34,376 bases of DNA. Source: Streptomyces sp. sk2.1 (lineage in GTDB: Bacteria > Actinomycetota > Actinomycetes > Streptomycetales > Streptomycetaceae). Positions within the stretch are counted from its first letter, which is position 1, and every line of letters begins with the position of its first letter. This document shows positions 23,040-30,542 of the stretch, in pieces. Below the pieces are notes generated by a model. That model worked only from the letters and a program-made list of their open reading frames with translations, made no database searches and had not been told where the DNA came from. The position numbers and the translations under genes were made by a program. The stretch covers positions 119,365 through 153,740 of the forward strand of contig NZ_RDBO01000086.1 in assembly GCF_008120935.1 (NCBI RefSeq), given 5' to 3'.

Positions 23040-24485
23040 ATGACTTCCACGGCCCCCGGCCCGCAGACGGCTGTCCCGGATCTTCGCCCGACGTCCGAGC
23101 AGGCCGGACGCATCGAGGCCCACGGCATCGACCACGTTCCCGAACAGGAGCGTCACGGCCGTCCCCGGGAGCTGTTCTCGGTCTGGGCCGCGGCGAACGT
23201 CAACTACCTGTGCCTGGTCATGGGCGGCGCCCTGGTCCTCATGGGGCTGACCCTCCTGCAGGCGTTCGCCGTGATCGTGGTGGGCAACCTGTTCTGGGCC
23301 CTCGTCGGGCTCCTGGCCGTCTCCGGCCCCGTGTCGGGCACACCGAGTTCGGTGATCACGCGGACGATGTACGGCATCCGCGGCAACCGGGTGAACACCG
23401 CGATCACCGGCTGGGCCATCTGTCTCTGCTACGTCTCCCTGAACCTGTCCGCGGCCGCGATCGCCGCCTTCTCCCTCCTGCGGAGGGCCGGAATCGAGCC
23501 GGACACCGGCGTCAAGATCGTGACGGTGGCGGCCATCGCCGCGTTCACCCTGGCCATCAGCGTCTACGGCCACGCCACGATCCTGAAGCTGTACCTGCCG
23601 ATCACGCTGGTCCTGGTGGCGGTCTTCGCCGTCGTCGGAGTCAGCGTCCTGCGGCACGCCCACTGGGACTACACGCCCGCCGAACCGCTCCACGGCGGCC
23701 CTCTGTGGGCATCCCTCCTCGGTGGCTTCGCCCTCGTCGCCTCGGGCCCGCTGTCGTTCAACAACGGCGCCGACTTCGCCCGCTACCTGCCGCCCGCCAC
23801 GTCCCCGAAGCAGGTGGCGGGCTGGACCGCGCTCGGCGGCTTCGTCCCGAGCGTCGTGGTCACCGCGCTGGGAACGCTGGCCGGCACCGCGATCGACATG
23901 ACCGACCCGCAGACCGCGCTCGAAGGCATCCTGCCCGGCTGGTTCACACCGGTCTTCCTGGTCTCGCTCGTCGTGGGCGCCGTCGCGATCAACGCCATGA
24001 CCACCTACAGCTCGGGGCTCGCCCTCCAGGCCGTGGGCATCAGGATCCGCCGCTCCCTCAGCGTCGTGGTGTACGGACTCGTCGCCGTGGCGCTCACCCT
24101 GTACGCCCTGCTCGTGTCCGACTTCCTCGACACGGTCAGCAACGTCCTCCAGCTCACCGTCGTCCTGCTCGGCCCCGGCATGGCCGTCTACGCCACCGAC
24201 ATCCTGCTGCGCCGCAACCGCTACGACGGCCCCGCGCTCATGGACGAGACCCCGAACAGCGCGTACTGGTACACCGGAGGCGTCAACCGGGCCGGGGTCA
24301 CCGCCCTGGTCACCGGCACCGCGGCCGCCGTCCTGTGCGTGAGCACCGAGCTGTACACGGGGCCGCTGGCCCGCGCGGCGGGCGGACTCGACCTCGCACT
24401 CCCGGTCGGCATGCCGATCGCCGCCGCCGTCCACGCGATCCTCATGCGCCGCCACCTCCCCTCCCCCGCCTCCCGGGCGCACTGA
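23040..24485 (+). CDS. NCS1-family purine-cytosine permease
   Basis: A 481-residue transporter with about 12 hydrophobic helices, importing a nucleobase or related heterocycle. NCS1 (CodB/PurP-like) features are the acidic-basic N-terminus ending in ELFSVWAAANVNYLCL, then GTPSSVITRTMYGIRGNRVNT, SGPLSFNNGADFARYLPPATSPKQVAGWTALGGFVPS and INAMTTYSSGLALQA. The substrate is not readable from the sequence. ATG 23040 has GGAGG 6 nt upstream. It is followed after 80 nt by a C45-type Ntn hydrolase, with a hairpin in between, suggesting that the two handle the same imported compound. Confidence 0.88.
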   Translation: MTSTAPGPQTAVPDLRPTSEQAGRIEAHGIDHVPEQERHGRPRELFSVWAAANVNYLCLVMGGALVLMGLTLLQAFAVIVVGNLFWALVGLLAVSGPVSGTPSSVITRTMYGIRGNRVNTAITGWAICLCYVSLNLSAAAIAAFSLLRRAGIEPDTGVKIVTVAAIAAFTLAISVYGHATILKLYLPITLVLVAVFAVVGVSVLRHAHWDYTPAEPLHGGPLWASLLGGFALVASGPLSFNNGADFARYLPPATSPKQVAGWTALGGFVPSVVVTALGTLAGTAIDMTDPQTALEGILPGWFTPVFLVSLVVGAVAINAMTTYSSGLALQAVGIRIRRSLSVVVYGLVAVALTLYALLVSDFLDTVSNVLQLTVVLLGPGMAVYATDILLRRNRYDGPALMDETPNSAYWYTGGVNRAGVTALVTGTAAAVLCVSTELYTGPLARAAGGLDLALPVGMPIAAAVHAILMRRHLPSPASRAH

Positions 24486-24496
24486 CCGCCCCGGCC

Positions 24497-24520
24497 TGCC
24501 CGGCCCACGAGGGCCGGGCA
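24497..24520 (+). terminator. hairpin between the permease and C45 hydrolase genes (attenuator or partial terminator)
   Basis: The perfect 10-bp stem TGCCCGGCCC/GGGCCGGGCA with a 4-nt ACGA loop lies 11 nt after the permease stop. The second gene starts 45 nt later with no obvious promoter. The hairpin may reduce read-through or stabilise the upstream mRNA. Two direct CATCACCCG copies follow it. Confidence 0.65.
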
Positions 24521-24565
24521 CGACATCACCCGGCATCACCCGACACCAGACCGCACGAGGAAGAG

Positions 24566-25651
24566 ATGAACACCGAACGACAGCACATCCGCGTGGACGC
24601 GACCGACCCGTTCGCACGCGGCCGGCAGCGGGGCGAACAGCTCCGGGACACCCTCACCGGCGGACTGGAGATCTACGACCGGCTCTTCCGCCTCGCGGGC
24701 CTCCCCGAGGACAGGGTCCGCGAGGACGCGCTGCGCACCGCGGACGCGGTCGGCGCGTTCCGGCCGCGCCTGCGCGAGGAGCTGGACGGGGTCGCCGCCG
24801 GTGCCGGGGTGGAGCCGTGGCGGATCGCCGCCCTCAACGCACGCACGGAGATCCTCGCGCAGAGCGGGACGGGGCGGCCCGGTGAGTGCTCGACCATCGC
24901 CCGGTGCCTCGGGGCGGACCCGGCGGCTGTGCGCACCTTCGGCGTGCAGACCTGGGACTGGCACGTGGAGCTCGCGCCGCACTGGCACACGCACGAGATA
25001 CGGGGCGGGCGCCACGACGTGGTCGGCATCACCGAGCACGGGATCCTGGGCAAGATCGGTGTCAACAGCGCCGGTCTCGCCCTGCACTTCAACATTCTCG
25101 GGCACCGCGAGGACGGTGTCGGCGGCGTCCCCGTCCACCTCCTCGCCGCCACCGTGCTGGAGGAGGCCGCGTCGGTCGCGGAAGCGCTGGAGACCGTCCG
25201 GTCCGCCCCCGTCACCGCCTCCAGCTCCTTCACCCTCTTCGACCTGACGACGGCCGTCACCACCGACATCACCCCGGTGGGCGTGTTCGTGATCGAACCG
25301 ACCGACGGCACCCTCATCCGGACCAACCACTTCCTGAGCCCGGTGCCCCGCACCGCCGAGAAGACCGAGCTCTACCAGCCCGACTCCGGGGACCGCCACG
25401 CCCTGGTGGCGTCCCGTTTCGCCCGGGACCCGAAGCCGCAGCCGCAGGACCCGGACGAACTGCTGGAGTTCCTCGTCTCCGGCCCGGGAGAGCCGCAGCT
25501 GTGCTGCGTGCCCGACATGACGCTCCTCCTCGGCCAGCGCTGGGCGACGCTCGCCACCGTCATGCTCGACCCCGGCAGCCGTACGGCACGTGTCGTCGAC
25601 GGTTCGCCGCTGGACGCCCGCGAGCGGCCCCCGCGCACACTGACGGCCTGA
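24566..25651 (+). CDS. C45-family autoproteolytic Ntn hydrolase/acyltransferase (isopenicillin N acyltransferase-like)
   Basis: A 361-residue protein of the C45 peptidase/acyl-coenzyme A:6-APA acyltransferase fold. Family members cut themselves before a cysteine that becomes the N-terminal nucleophile. Here that is C108 in GECSTIA, following the long helical alpha segment (LREELDGVAAGAGVEPWRIAALNARTEI). Conserved downstream parts are QTWDWH, IGVNSAGLALHFN and the late RTNHFLSP. It probably hydrolyses or exchanges an amide bond; the substrate is unknown. ATG 24566 has AGGAAG upstream, and the MNTER start is preferred. It is probably transcribed with the NCS1 permease, so it may deacylate an imported compound. 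Confidence 0.83.
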   Translation: MNTERQHIRVDATDPFARGRQRGEQLRDTLTGGLEIYDRLFRLAGLPEDRVREDALRTADAVGAFRPRLREELDGVAAGAGVEPWRIAALNARTEILAQSGTGRPGECSTIARCLGADPAAVRTFGVQTWDWHVELAPHWHTHEIRGGRHDVVGITEHGILGKIGVNSAGLALHFNILGHREDGVGGVPVHLLAATVLEEAASVAEALETVRSAPVTASSSFTLFDLTTAVTTDITPVGVFVIEPTDGTLIRTNHFLSPVPRTAEKTELYQPDSGDRHALVASRFARDPKPQPQDPDELLEFLVSGPGEPQLCCVPDMTLLLGQRWATLATVMLDPGSRTARVVDGSPLDARERPPRTLTA

Positions 25652-25662
25652 CGGCACCGATG

Positions 25663-25695
25663 TGGTGGGCGGCCCGGACGCAGGACCGCCCACCA
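25663..25695 (+). terminator. hairpin after the C45 hydrolase gene
   Basis: Perfect 10-bp arms TGGTGGGCGG (25663-25672) and CCGCCCACCA (25686-25695) enclose a 13-nt loop, 11 nt after the stop codon. Confidence 0.7.
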
Positions 25696-25794
25696 CCCAC
25701 TGCTCGCCGACGCCCTGCCGGGTGAAGCGATAGGCTCGGTCTGTAGGCACCACGCGCCGTGCAGGCACGCGTCCCGATCCCGGAGGCGGCCATC

Positions 25795-25962
25795 ATGATC
25801 AAGGATGTCGAGTACTCGACCCCCTCGCAGGCCGAGGGCGAGCGGCTGGACGAGGACAGGGATCCGGCGGAGGAGCGGCACCCCGCCACCACCCGCACCC
25901 AGCCGTCCCAGGCGGAGGGCGAGCGCCGGGCGGAGGACGAGGAAGCCGGGCAAGCAATCTAG
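25795..25962 (+). CDS. small acidic protein with duplicated PSQAEGER motif
   Basis: A 55-residue, highly acidic, hydrophilic protein of unknown family, with no hydrophobic core, so it is probably disordered. The octapeptide PSQAEGER occurs twice (about residues 10-17 and 37-44), separated by an acidic/proline stretch. The start ATG 25795 has GGAGG 8 nt upstream. Its stop codon TAG (25960-25962) lies in the palindrome CTAG, which also provides the stop of the convergent methyltransferase gene. Coding status is supported by the ribosome site and codon bias; function is unknown. Confidence 0.68.
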   Translation: MIKDVEYSTPSQAEGERLDEDRDPAEERHPATTRTQPSQAEGERRAEDEEAGQAI

Positions 25963-26675
25963 GCCGTGTCCCGCGTGCGGGCCCCGTCGCGTTCTCCCGG
26001 TGGGGCGGTCCAGGCCATCGCCAGGGCGAAGCCGAGGTCGTCGAACCGGGCCCCGGGGAAGACGCTTCCGTACAGCTCGCGGAACTGCTCGCGCGACAGG
26101 TAGCGGTCGCTGAGGAGGTGCGCCAGCCACGGACGGCTGTGCCAGAAGCGGAGTTGGAACCAGGCGTCGCGAAGCCCCACCCGGCGGATCTCGCCGGGGA
26201 AGTTCCACAACGCGGGCCAGGTGTACGCCTTGCGCGGCGGTGTCGGGTACTGGTCGCACACGTTGTCGATCAGCGCGACGGTACCGCCGGGCCGCACAAG
26301 TCCCTTCACGTGTTCCAGGCCCGCTCGGTAGTCGTCCAGGTGGTGGAACATGGTGTGGCTGTAGACCAGGTCGAAGCCCTCCTCGTCCTCCAGGTCCAGC
26401 AGGTCCTCCACCACGTAGCGCACGTTGGGCCGGGCCCTTCCGGCCCGGGCGATCTCGATCAGGGGGCGGCTCAGGTCCAGGCCGACGACCTCCTCGAAGC
26501 TGCCCGCCAGGGCCTCGACCGCGTGCCCCGAGCCGCAGCCCGCGTCCAGGGCGCGCCCGCCCGCCGGGGCTAGTCCGCGCAGCCAGGCGGTGTTCTGCCC
26601 CGGGAGCAGGCTCACGAAGCGGTCGTAGTCGAGGGCGAACCGGTCGAAGGACCGCGGATCCGTTGTCTGCGTCAT
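25959..26675 (-). CDS. class I SAM-dependent methyltransferase
   Basis: A 238-residue Rossmann-fold methyltransferase. Motif I is LDAGCGSGHAVEAL, followed by VVGLDLSRPLIEIAR (acidic residue at the end of beta-2), VEDLLDLEDEEGFDLVYSHTMFHHLDD and LVRPGGTVALIDNV. The C-terminal part, rich in aromatics (RKAYTWPALWNFPGEIRRVG), would cap the substrate pocket; the substrate is unknown. ATG 26675 is followed by MTQTTDPRSFDRFALDYDRF, the usual start of the type; GAGAGG lies just upstream. The gene converges with the small acidic protein, and the two share CTAG for their stops. Confidence 0.88.
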   Translation of the reverse strand: MTQTTDPRSFDRFALDYDRFVSLLPGQNTAWLRGLAPAGGRALDAGCGSGHAVEALAGSFEEVVGLDLSRPLIEIARAGRARPNVRYVVEDLLDLEDEEGFDLVYSHTMFHHLDDYRAGLEHVKGLVRPGGTVALIDNVCDQYPTPPRKAYTWPALWNFPGEIRRVGLRDAWFQLRFWHSRPWLAHLLSDRYLSREQFRELYGSVFPGARFDDLGFALAMAWTAPPGERDGARTRDTA

Positions 26676-26738
26676 GCCTCTCCTCTTGCACGGTACGGGC
26701 TCGAAGGATTTTCCCCTGCCGGGCCGTCGCGCCTGTTC

Positions 26739-26976
26739 TCACCAGGTGTCGCAGTACTGGACGTGCAGGCGGGCGGGTATGTTTCCACGGGTCCGTGCCG
26801 CCGTCCACGGGCCGGAGCCGAGTTCGACGCAGCAGTGTCCGGAGCCCGGGTGGCGGTGCGTGTGCGCCGGGGCCCGCTCGGTGAGGTCGCGCAGGGCCGC
26901 GCCGTGCTCGGGACGGTCGCGCCCCGGCCGCTCCCGGCAACGGGCGGGGGCGGGCGGCGCAGCGCGAGCACAGCAC
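26739..26976 (-). pseudogene. small Cys/His-rich protein, probably frameshifted
   Basis: On the minus strand about 60 codons ending at TGA 26739 have near-saturated third-position GC and a protein-like sequence: EHGAALRDLTERAP, THRHPGSGHCCVELGSG, PWTAARTRGN and a Cys/Trp-rich end HVQYCDTW. No good start exists in this frame. In the adjacent frame GTG 26976 (with GGAG about 9 nt upstream) begins VLCSRCAAR, a CxxC start with equally good codon bias. Joining both frames requires skipping one base in the C-rich run near 26945-26955 and would give a protein of about 75 residues with CxxC and CC/HxH clusters, perhaps zinc binding. It may be a real frameshift, a sequencing error, or an intact gene starting at GTG 26996. 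I do not recognise the family. Confidence 0.5.
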
Positions 26977-27034
26977 GACGTACTTCTCCGGCGCACTCCT
27001 TCCTGATCCGCGTCCGGCAGGGGACGGGGGCCCG

Positions 27035-28120
27035 TCAGCGCGGCGGGGTCTCGCCCGCGCGGTCGACCGCGGCCCTGGTCAGTACGGCGGAGGTGCCGAC
27101 GACGGTCCCCGCCGGGCCCGCGTCCCCGGTCCCGGACAGGACCGTGCGTTCCCCGAGGTACGTGTACGTGGTCCGGTCGAAGATCCACTGCGTCTGCCGC
27201 CCGTGTGCCGTGCGGGCGACGGCGACGCCCTCGCGTCCCGTGGCGTCGGCCGCCGCGCGGACCACCGTGACGCCGGGGATCCTCGCGGCGGCCCGGTAGA
27301 GCGCCGCGCCGACCCGTGGCGGGGCCCAGTTCTCCGCGAGCAGGTCGCCGATCGTGGTGAACGCCTGCTGGTCCGGGTCCGGTCCCCGGCCTCGGGTCTC
27401 CTCACGGATCAGCCTCAGCAGGGCGTCGGGGTCGGTGGGCAGCGAGGCGAGGTACGCGTGGGTCGGGTCGTCGATCGAGGGGGCGGAGCCGTGCAGGGTG
27501 CCCGGCCGGGGTGTCGCCCCCGGGCCGTCGAGGTTCTGCACCGGCCCCTCGGCGTCGAGGACGGAGTCGGGCTGCCCCGCCTCGCGCAGCAGGCCGGGGC
27601 GGCTGCCGTCGGCCGACAGCCACACCTGCCGCCGGTGCACGGGAGGCATGGTCACGGGGCCGCCCCCGGCGCTCTGCGCGGCATGGGCGACCCTGCTCTC
27701 GACGTACACGAACTGGCCGGTGCGGACCGTCGGGCGGTCCTCCCGCGCGGCGGCGAGCGCGATGCGGTCGAGGAGGCGTGCCGCCCCGGACGCGCGGGGG
27801 GCGCCACCGTCCGCGCCCGGGGCGGCGCGTCCGGGCGTGTCCTGGAGGTTCACCGCCACGACACCGCCGACCGCCAGGGCACAGGCGACGGCCGGTGCCA
27901 CGAGGCGGATCCGCCACGGGCGCGGACGCGGGGTCCCGGCGGTGCGGGGGGCGGCGGCCGGTGCGGCGGGATCCGTCTCTCGCAACAGGGCTTCCCTCAG
28001 CAGCCGTTCGCGGTCGGGTGCCAGGCCGGGGACTCGCGGCGGGGGCAACAGGTCGACGAGGTCGCGCCGTTCGTCCTCCTCCGGCCGGTGGTGGGTGCGG
28101 CGCCGCGGGGTCGGGTTCAT
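27035..28120 (-). CDS. CU044_5270 family membrane protein, partner of the ECF sigma factor (putative anti-sigma)
   Basis: A 361-residue protein with a cytoplasmic N-terminal part of about 70 residues, a single transmembrane helix (about 71-90, RLVAPAVACALAVGGVVAV) and a large extracytoplasmic domain. Conserved-looking extracellular segments are QFVYVESRVA, RRQVWLSADGSRPGLL, the central LPTDPDALLRLIREETRG, and WIFDRTTYTYLGERTVL near the end. This is the CU044_5270 family, which almost always accompanies an ECF sigma factor. It is inferred to bind or restrain the sigma factor and to sense an envelope signal. Its ATG at 28120 overlaps the sigma stop (ATGA 28117-28120), so the two are translated together. 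Confidence 0.83.
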   Translation of the reverse strand: MNPTPRRRTHHRPEEDERRDLVDLLPPPRVPGLAPDRERLLREALLRETDPAAPAAAPRTAGTPRPRPWRIRLVAPAVACALAVGGVVAVNLQDTPGRAAPGADGGAPRASGAARLLDRIALAAAREDRPTVRTGQFVYVESRVAHAAQSAGGGPVTMPPVHRRQVWLSADGSRPGLLREAGQPDSVLDAEGPVQNLDGPGATPRPGTLHGSAPSIDDPTHAYLASLPTDPDALLRLIREETRGRGPDPDQQAFTTIGDLLAENWAPPRVGAALYRAAARIPGVTVVRAAADATGREGVAVARTAHGRQTQWIFDRTTYTYLGERTVLSGTGDAGPAGTVVGTSAVLTRAAVDRAGETPPR

Positions 28121-28803
28121 CCGTGGTTCTCCTGGATCGACGGGCGGGCCGCCGCGATGCGGCCCGGTACCGGCTGGTCGGGGGTGGTGGGGTGCTCGCG
28201 GCGTCCCGTCGCGGCCGGGCGGCCGGTGTCGGCCGGGGCGGGCCGGGTGCGTGCGGCGGCGGAGGAGGTCTTCGCGGTGAGTTCGCGCAACCGGTCACGG
28301 GCCCGGGACAGCCGTGACCGGACGGTGCCCACCGGCACGCCGAGAGCCTCGGCCGCGGCGGCGTAGTCCAGGCCCTCCCACACCACGAGGGTGAACACCT
28401 CCCGGTCGCGGCGGCGCAGCCGGCCGAGCGCCCGGTGCGCGGCCCGCAGTTGCTCGAAGTCCGCGAGGTGCGCGACGAGGTCGTCGGCGAAGTCCGGGAC
28501 GGAACCGCGCTCCGGGACGCGGGCGAGTGCCGTCTCGCGGCGTCTGCGGGCGCGGGAGTCGCGGCGCATGACGTTGGTGGCGATGCCCAGCAGCCACGGG
28601 CGCAGGCCGTCCCCGTCGGGCCGCAGGGTCTCCCGGCTGCGCCACGCCTCCAGGAAGGTCGCCGAGACGACGTCCTCGGCCTCCGCCCAGTCGCCCGTCA
28701 CCCGCAGGGCGTAGCGGTGGAGCACCTGGGCGTGCTCGTCGTACAACTCCCCCAGGGCGTCGCGGTCTCCGCTGCGGAAGCGGGTCCTCATGAGTGATTC
28801 CAC
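28117..28803 (-). CDS. ECF-type sigma-70 family RNA polymerase sigma factor
   Basis: A group 4 (ECF) sigma factor of about 228 residues. Region 2 runs from DALGELYDEHAQVLHRYAL through DWAEAEDVVSATFLEAWRS to RPWLLGIATNVMRRDSRARRR. Region 4 holds RLRRRDREVFTLVVWEGLDYAAAAEALGVPVGTVRSRLSRARDRLRE, with the DNA-reading helix near VPVGTVRSRLSR. A C-terminal tail of about 45 Pro/Ala-rich residues is extra. Start: GTG 28803 is preferred because it lies 6 nt downstream of a -10-like CAGAAC, exactly as ATG 28927 does on the other strand; ATG 28791 (MRTRFRSGD) is the common alternative. Co-translated with its CU044_5270 partner. Confidence 0.88.
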   Translation of the reverse strand: MESLMRTRFRSGDRDALGELYDEHAQVLHRYALRVTGDWAEAEDVVSATFLEAWRSRETLRPDGDGLRPWLLGIATNVMRRDSRARRRRETALARVPERGSVPDFADDLVAHLADFEQLRAAHRALGRLRRRDREVFTLVVWEGLDYAAAAEALGVPVGTVRSRLSRARDRLRELTAKTSSAAARTRPAPADTGRPAATGRREHPTTPDQPVPGRIAAARPSIQENHG

Positions 28804-28808
28804 ACTCT

Positions 28809-28837
28809 GTTCTGCCTGGTCCGTCACGCGGGTTCCC
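28809..28837 (-). promoter_or_regulatory. candidate ECF promoter GGGAAC-N17-CAGAAC for the sigma/anti-sigma operon
   Basis: Reading the minus strand, GGGAAC (28837-28832) resembles the GGAAC-type -35 of ECF sigma factors, and CAGAAC (28814-28809) follows after 17 bp. The expected start point, 6 nt after the -10, is the G of GTG 28803, implying a leaderless mRNA and autoregulation. It is a mirror copy of the promoter at 28893-28921. Confidence 0.6.
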
Positions 28838-28892
28838 GTGACGTGCGACACACCCGCGGACCGGTCCCCGCGCCCGGAGTGACGCGGCTCAC

Positions 28893-28921
28893 GGGAACCC
28901 GGGGGCCCGCCGGTGCAGTGC
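28893..28921 (+). promoter_or_regulatory. candidate ECF promoter GGGAAC-N17-CAGTGC for the Tat-exported protein gene
   Basis: GGGAAC (28893-28898) and CAGTGC (28916-28921) are separated by 17 bp. The ATG at 28927 is 6 nt after the -10, so the transcript would be leaderless, in line with the lack of a Shine-Dalgarno. The 13-mer TCACGGGAACCCG (28889-28901) is repeated in inverted orientation at 28829-28841. Confidence 0.6.
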
Positions 28922-28926
28922 AGGTC

Positions 28927-30492
28927 ATGACCGATCCTTCCGTGTCCCGCCGGGGCGCCCTGCGCACCCTGGCCCTCTCCGTCGCCCTGGTCGGCGGCCT
29001 GACACCTCTTCAGAACCCCGCGGCGTTCGCCGCGGCGCCCGAGACGTACACCCTCACGATCCATCACCTCGACCGCTCCGGCCGCCCGACCGGGGACCAC
29101 GAAACCACCGTCACCGGAATCTCCGGGGCGGGCGCCGACGAGGTCGTCCGGCTCCACGACGCCTCCGGCACGACCACGGTGCGGCTTCCCGAGGGCCGTT
29201 ATCTGCTGGACAGTTCCCTGACTCCCGGCGACGGCTCGGCCGGCACGGACTGGATCGTGCAGCCGCGTCTGAACCTCGACCGCGACACCACCGTCACCGT
29301 CGACGCCCGGACCGCCGCCCCCGTCGACGTACGGCCGCCGGACCGTTCCGCGGGCTTCCTGCACAGCGGGATGTTCGTCCGGGTCACGCACGGCGGCACG
29401 GAACGGCTCCTCAACCGGATCTTCGCCTCGCCACAACTGCGCGTCGCGCACCTCGGCCCCGCGGCCGAATCAGGCTCGGTGAAGCAGTGGTTCGACTCGT
29501 ACTGGACGGCCGGGTCCGCCGGGTACGCGCTCGGCTACGTCTTCACCGGCACCCGTGCCCTGACCGGTCTCACCCGGCATCCCTCCGCCGACGAGCTGGC
29601 GACGGTGCGGATCCGTGCCGCCGCCCGGCCGGGCGGTACGGAGGCGGGCTCCGTCGACCTGCAGCCGAGTGCCGGGCCGACGGTCGGCGTCACCCAGCGG
29701 CTGACGCCGCCCGGCACCGCCACCCACTTCGTGACCCCCGGGCGCGGCACCTGGGACATCACCTACACCGCCCCGGGCGCCCCCGGCGCGCCCTCCAACC
29801 GGTACGCGGCCGACGGGGTCGTGGTGCGCGCCGGGGCCACGACCACGCACACCTTCGACAACGCCGTCTTCGGCCCCGTTCTCACCGACCGTCCGGGGGT
29901 CGTGCGCGACGGCGACGAACTCGCCGTCGACGTCCCGCTGCTCGCCGACGGCGACGGTCATGTGCCGTCGGCGCCCGCGTACGCCGCGGCGTCGACCCGG
30001 CTGTACCGCGACGGGGTGCTCGTCGCGACCCGGACCGGCTCCCCCGGCCGGGCCCGGTTCACCCTGCCGCCGGGGCGTGCGACGTACCGCGTCACCAGCA
30101 CCGTGCGGCGCGGCGGCGCGCCCGGCACCGCCACCGGGGTCACCGCGTCGTGGACCTTCGTCTCGGACACCACGGCCGGCATCGCCCCGGTGCCGGTGAG
30201 CGTCGTGCGGTTCTCGCCCGTGCTCGACACGGCCGGTACCGCGGCGGCGGACACGACGCTGCGGGTCCCGGTCACCGTGCTGGGGGCCGCCGCGCACGGG
30301 CGGACGCGTTCGCTCGACGTGTCGGTCTCCACGGACGGCGGTGCCTCGTGGACCCGGCTCCCGGTCGAGCGCGGCGCCGTCACGGTCCGCAACCCGCGCG
30401 CGGACACCGGCGTCTCGCTGCGCGCGGAACTGACCGACACCGAGGGGCGCACCCTCGCCCAGACCGTCGTCGACGCCTACCGAACGCGGTGA
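28927..30492 (+). CDS. Tat-exported beta-rich protein resembling the C-terminal region of Streptomyces S8 proteases, no protease domain
   Basis: A 521-residue exported protein. The Tat signal is VSRRGALRTLALSVALVGG, with cleavage near FAAAP (about residue 38). The mature part is rich in beta strands and Thr/Gly; the first part (TYTLTIHHLDRSGRPTGDHE, then RLPEGRYLLDSSL and the following VQPRLNLDRDTTVTVDARTA) closely resembles the non-catalytic domain that follows the catalytic domain in large Streptomyces S8 peptidases. No Asp/His/Ser protease motifs are present. Later it has Ig-like segments (DVSVSTDGGASWTRLPV near the end). Its divergent position and shared promoter pattern suggest control by the adjacent ECF sigma factor. 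Cell-surface role inferred. Followed by a 17-bp stem terminator. Confidence 0.72.
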   Translation: MTDPSVSRRGALRTLALSVALVGGLTPLQNPAAFAAAPETYTLTIHHLDRSGRPTGDHETTVTGISGAGADEVVRLHDASGTTTVRLPEGRYLLDSSLTPGDGSAGTDWIVQPRLNLDRDTTVTVDARTAAPVDVRPPDRSAGFLHSGMFVRVTHGGTERLLNRIFASPQLRVAHLGPAAESGSVKQWFDSYWTAGSAGYALGYVFTGTRALTGLTRHPSADELATVRIRAAARPGGTEAGSVDLQPSAGPTVGVTQRLTPPGTATHFVTPGRGTWDITYTAPGAPGAPSNRYAADGVVVRAGATTTHTFDNAVFGPVLTDRPGVVRDGDELAVDVPLLADGDGHVPSAPAYAAASTRLYRDGVLVATRTGSPGRARFTLPPGRATYRVTSTVRRGGAPGTATGVTASWTFVSDTTAGIAPVPVSVVRFSPVLDTAGTAAADTTLRVPVTVLGAAAHGRTRSLDVSVSTDGGASWTRLPVERGAVTVRNPRADTGVSLRAELTDTEGRTLAQTVVDAYRTR

Positions 30493-30501
30493 TCCGGTGA
30501 C

Positions 30502-30542
30502 CCCCTCGGGCGTGCGGCCCCGACTGCCGCACGCCCGAGGGG
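30502..30542 (+). terminator. strong hairpin, 17-bp perfect stem
   Basis: Arms 30502-30518 (CCCCTCGGGCGTGCGGC) and 30526-30542 are exactly complementary, with a 7-nt loop, 9 nt after the stop codon. It is the strongest terminator candidate in the window. Confidence 0.85.
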
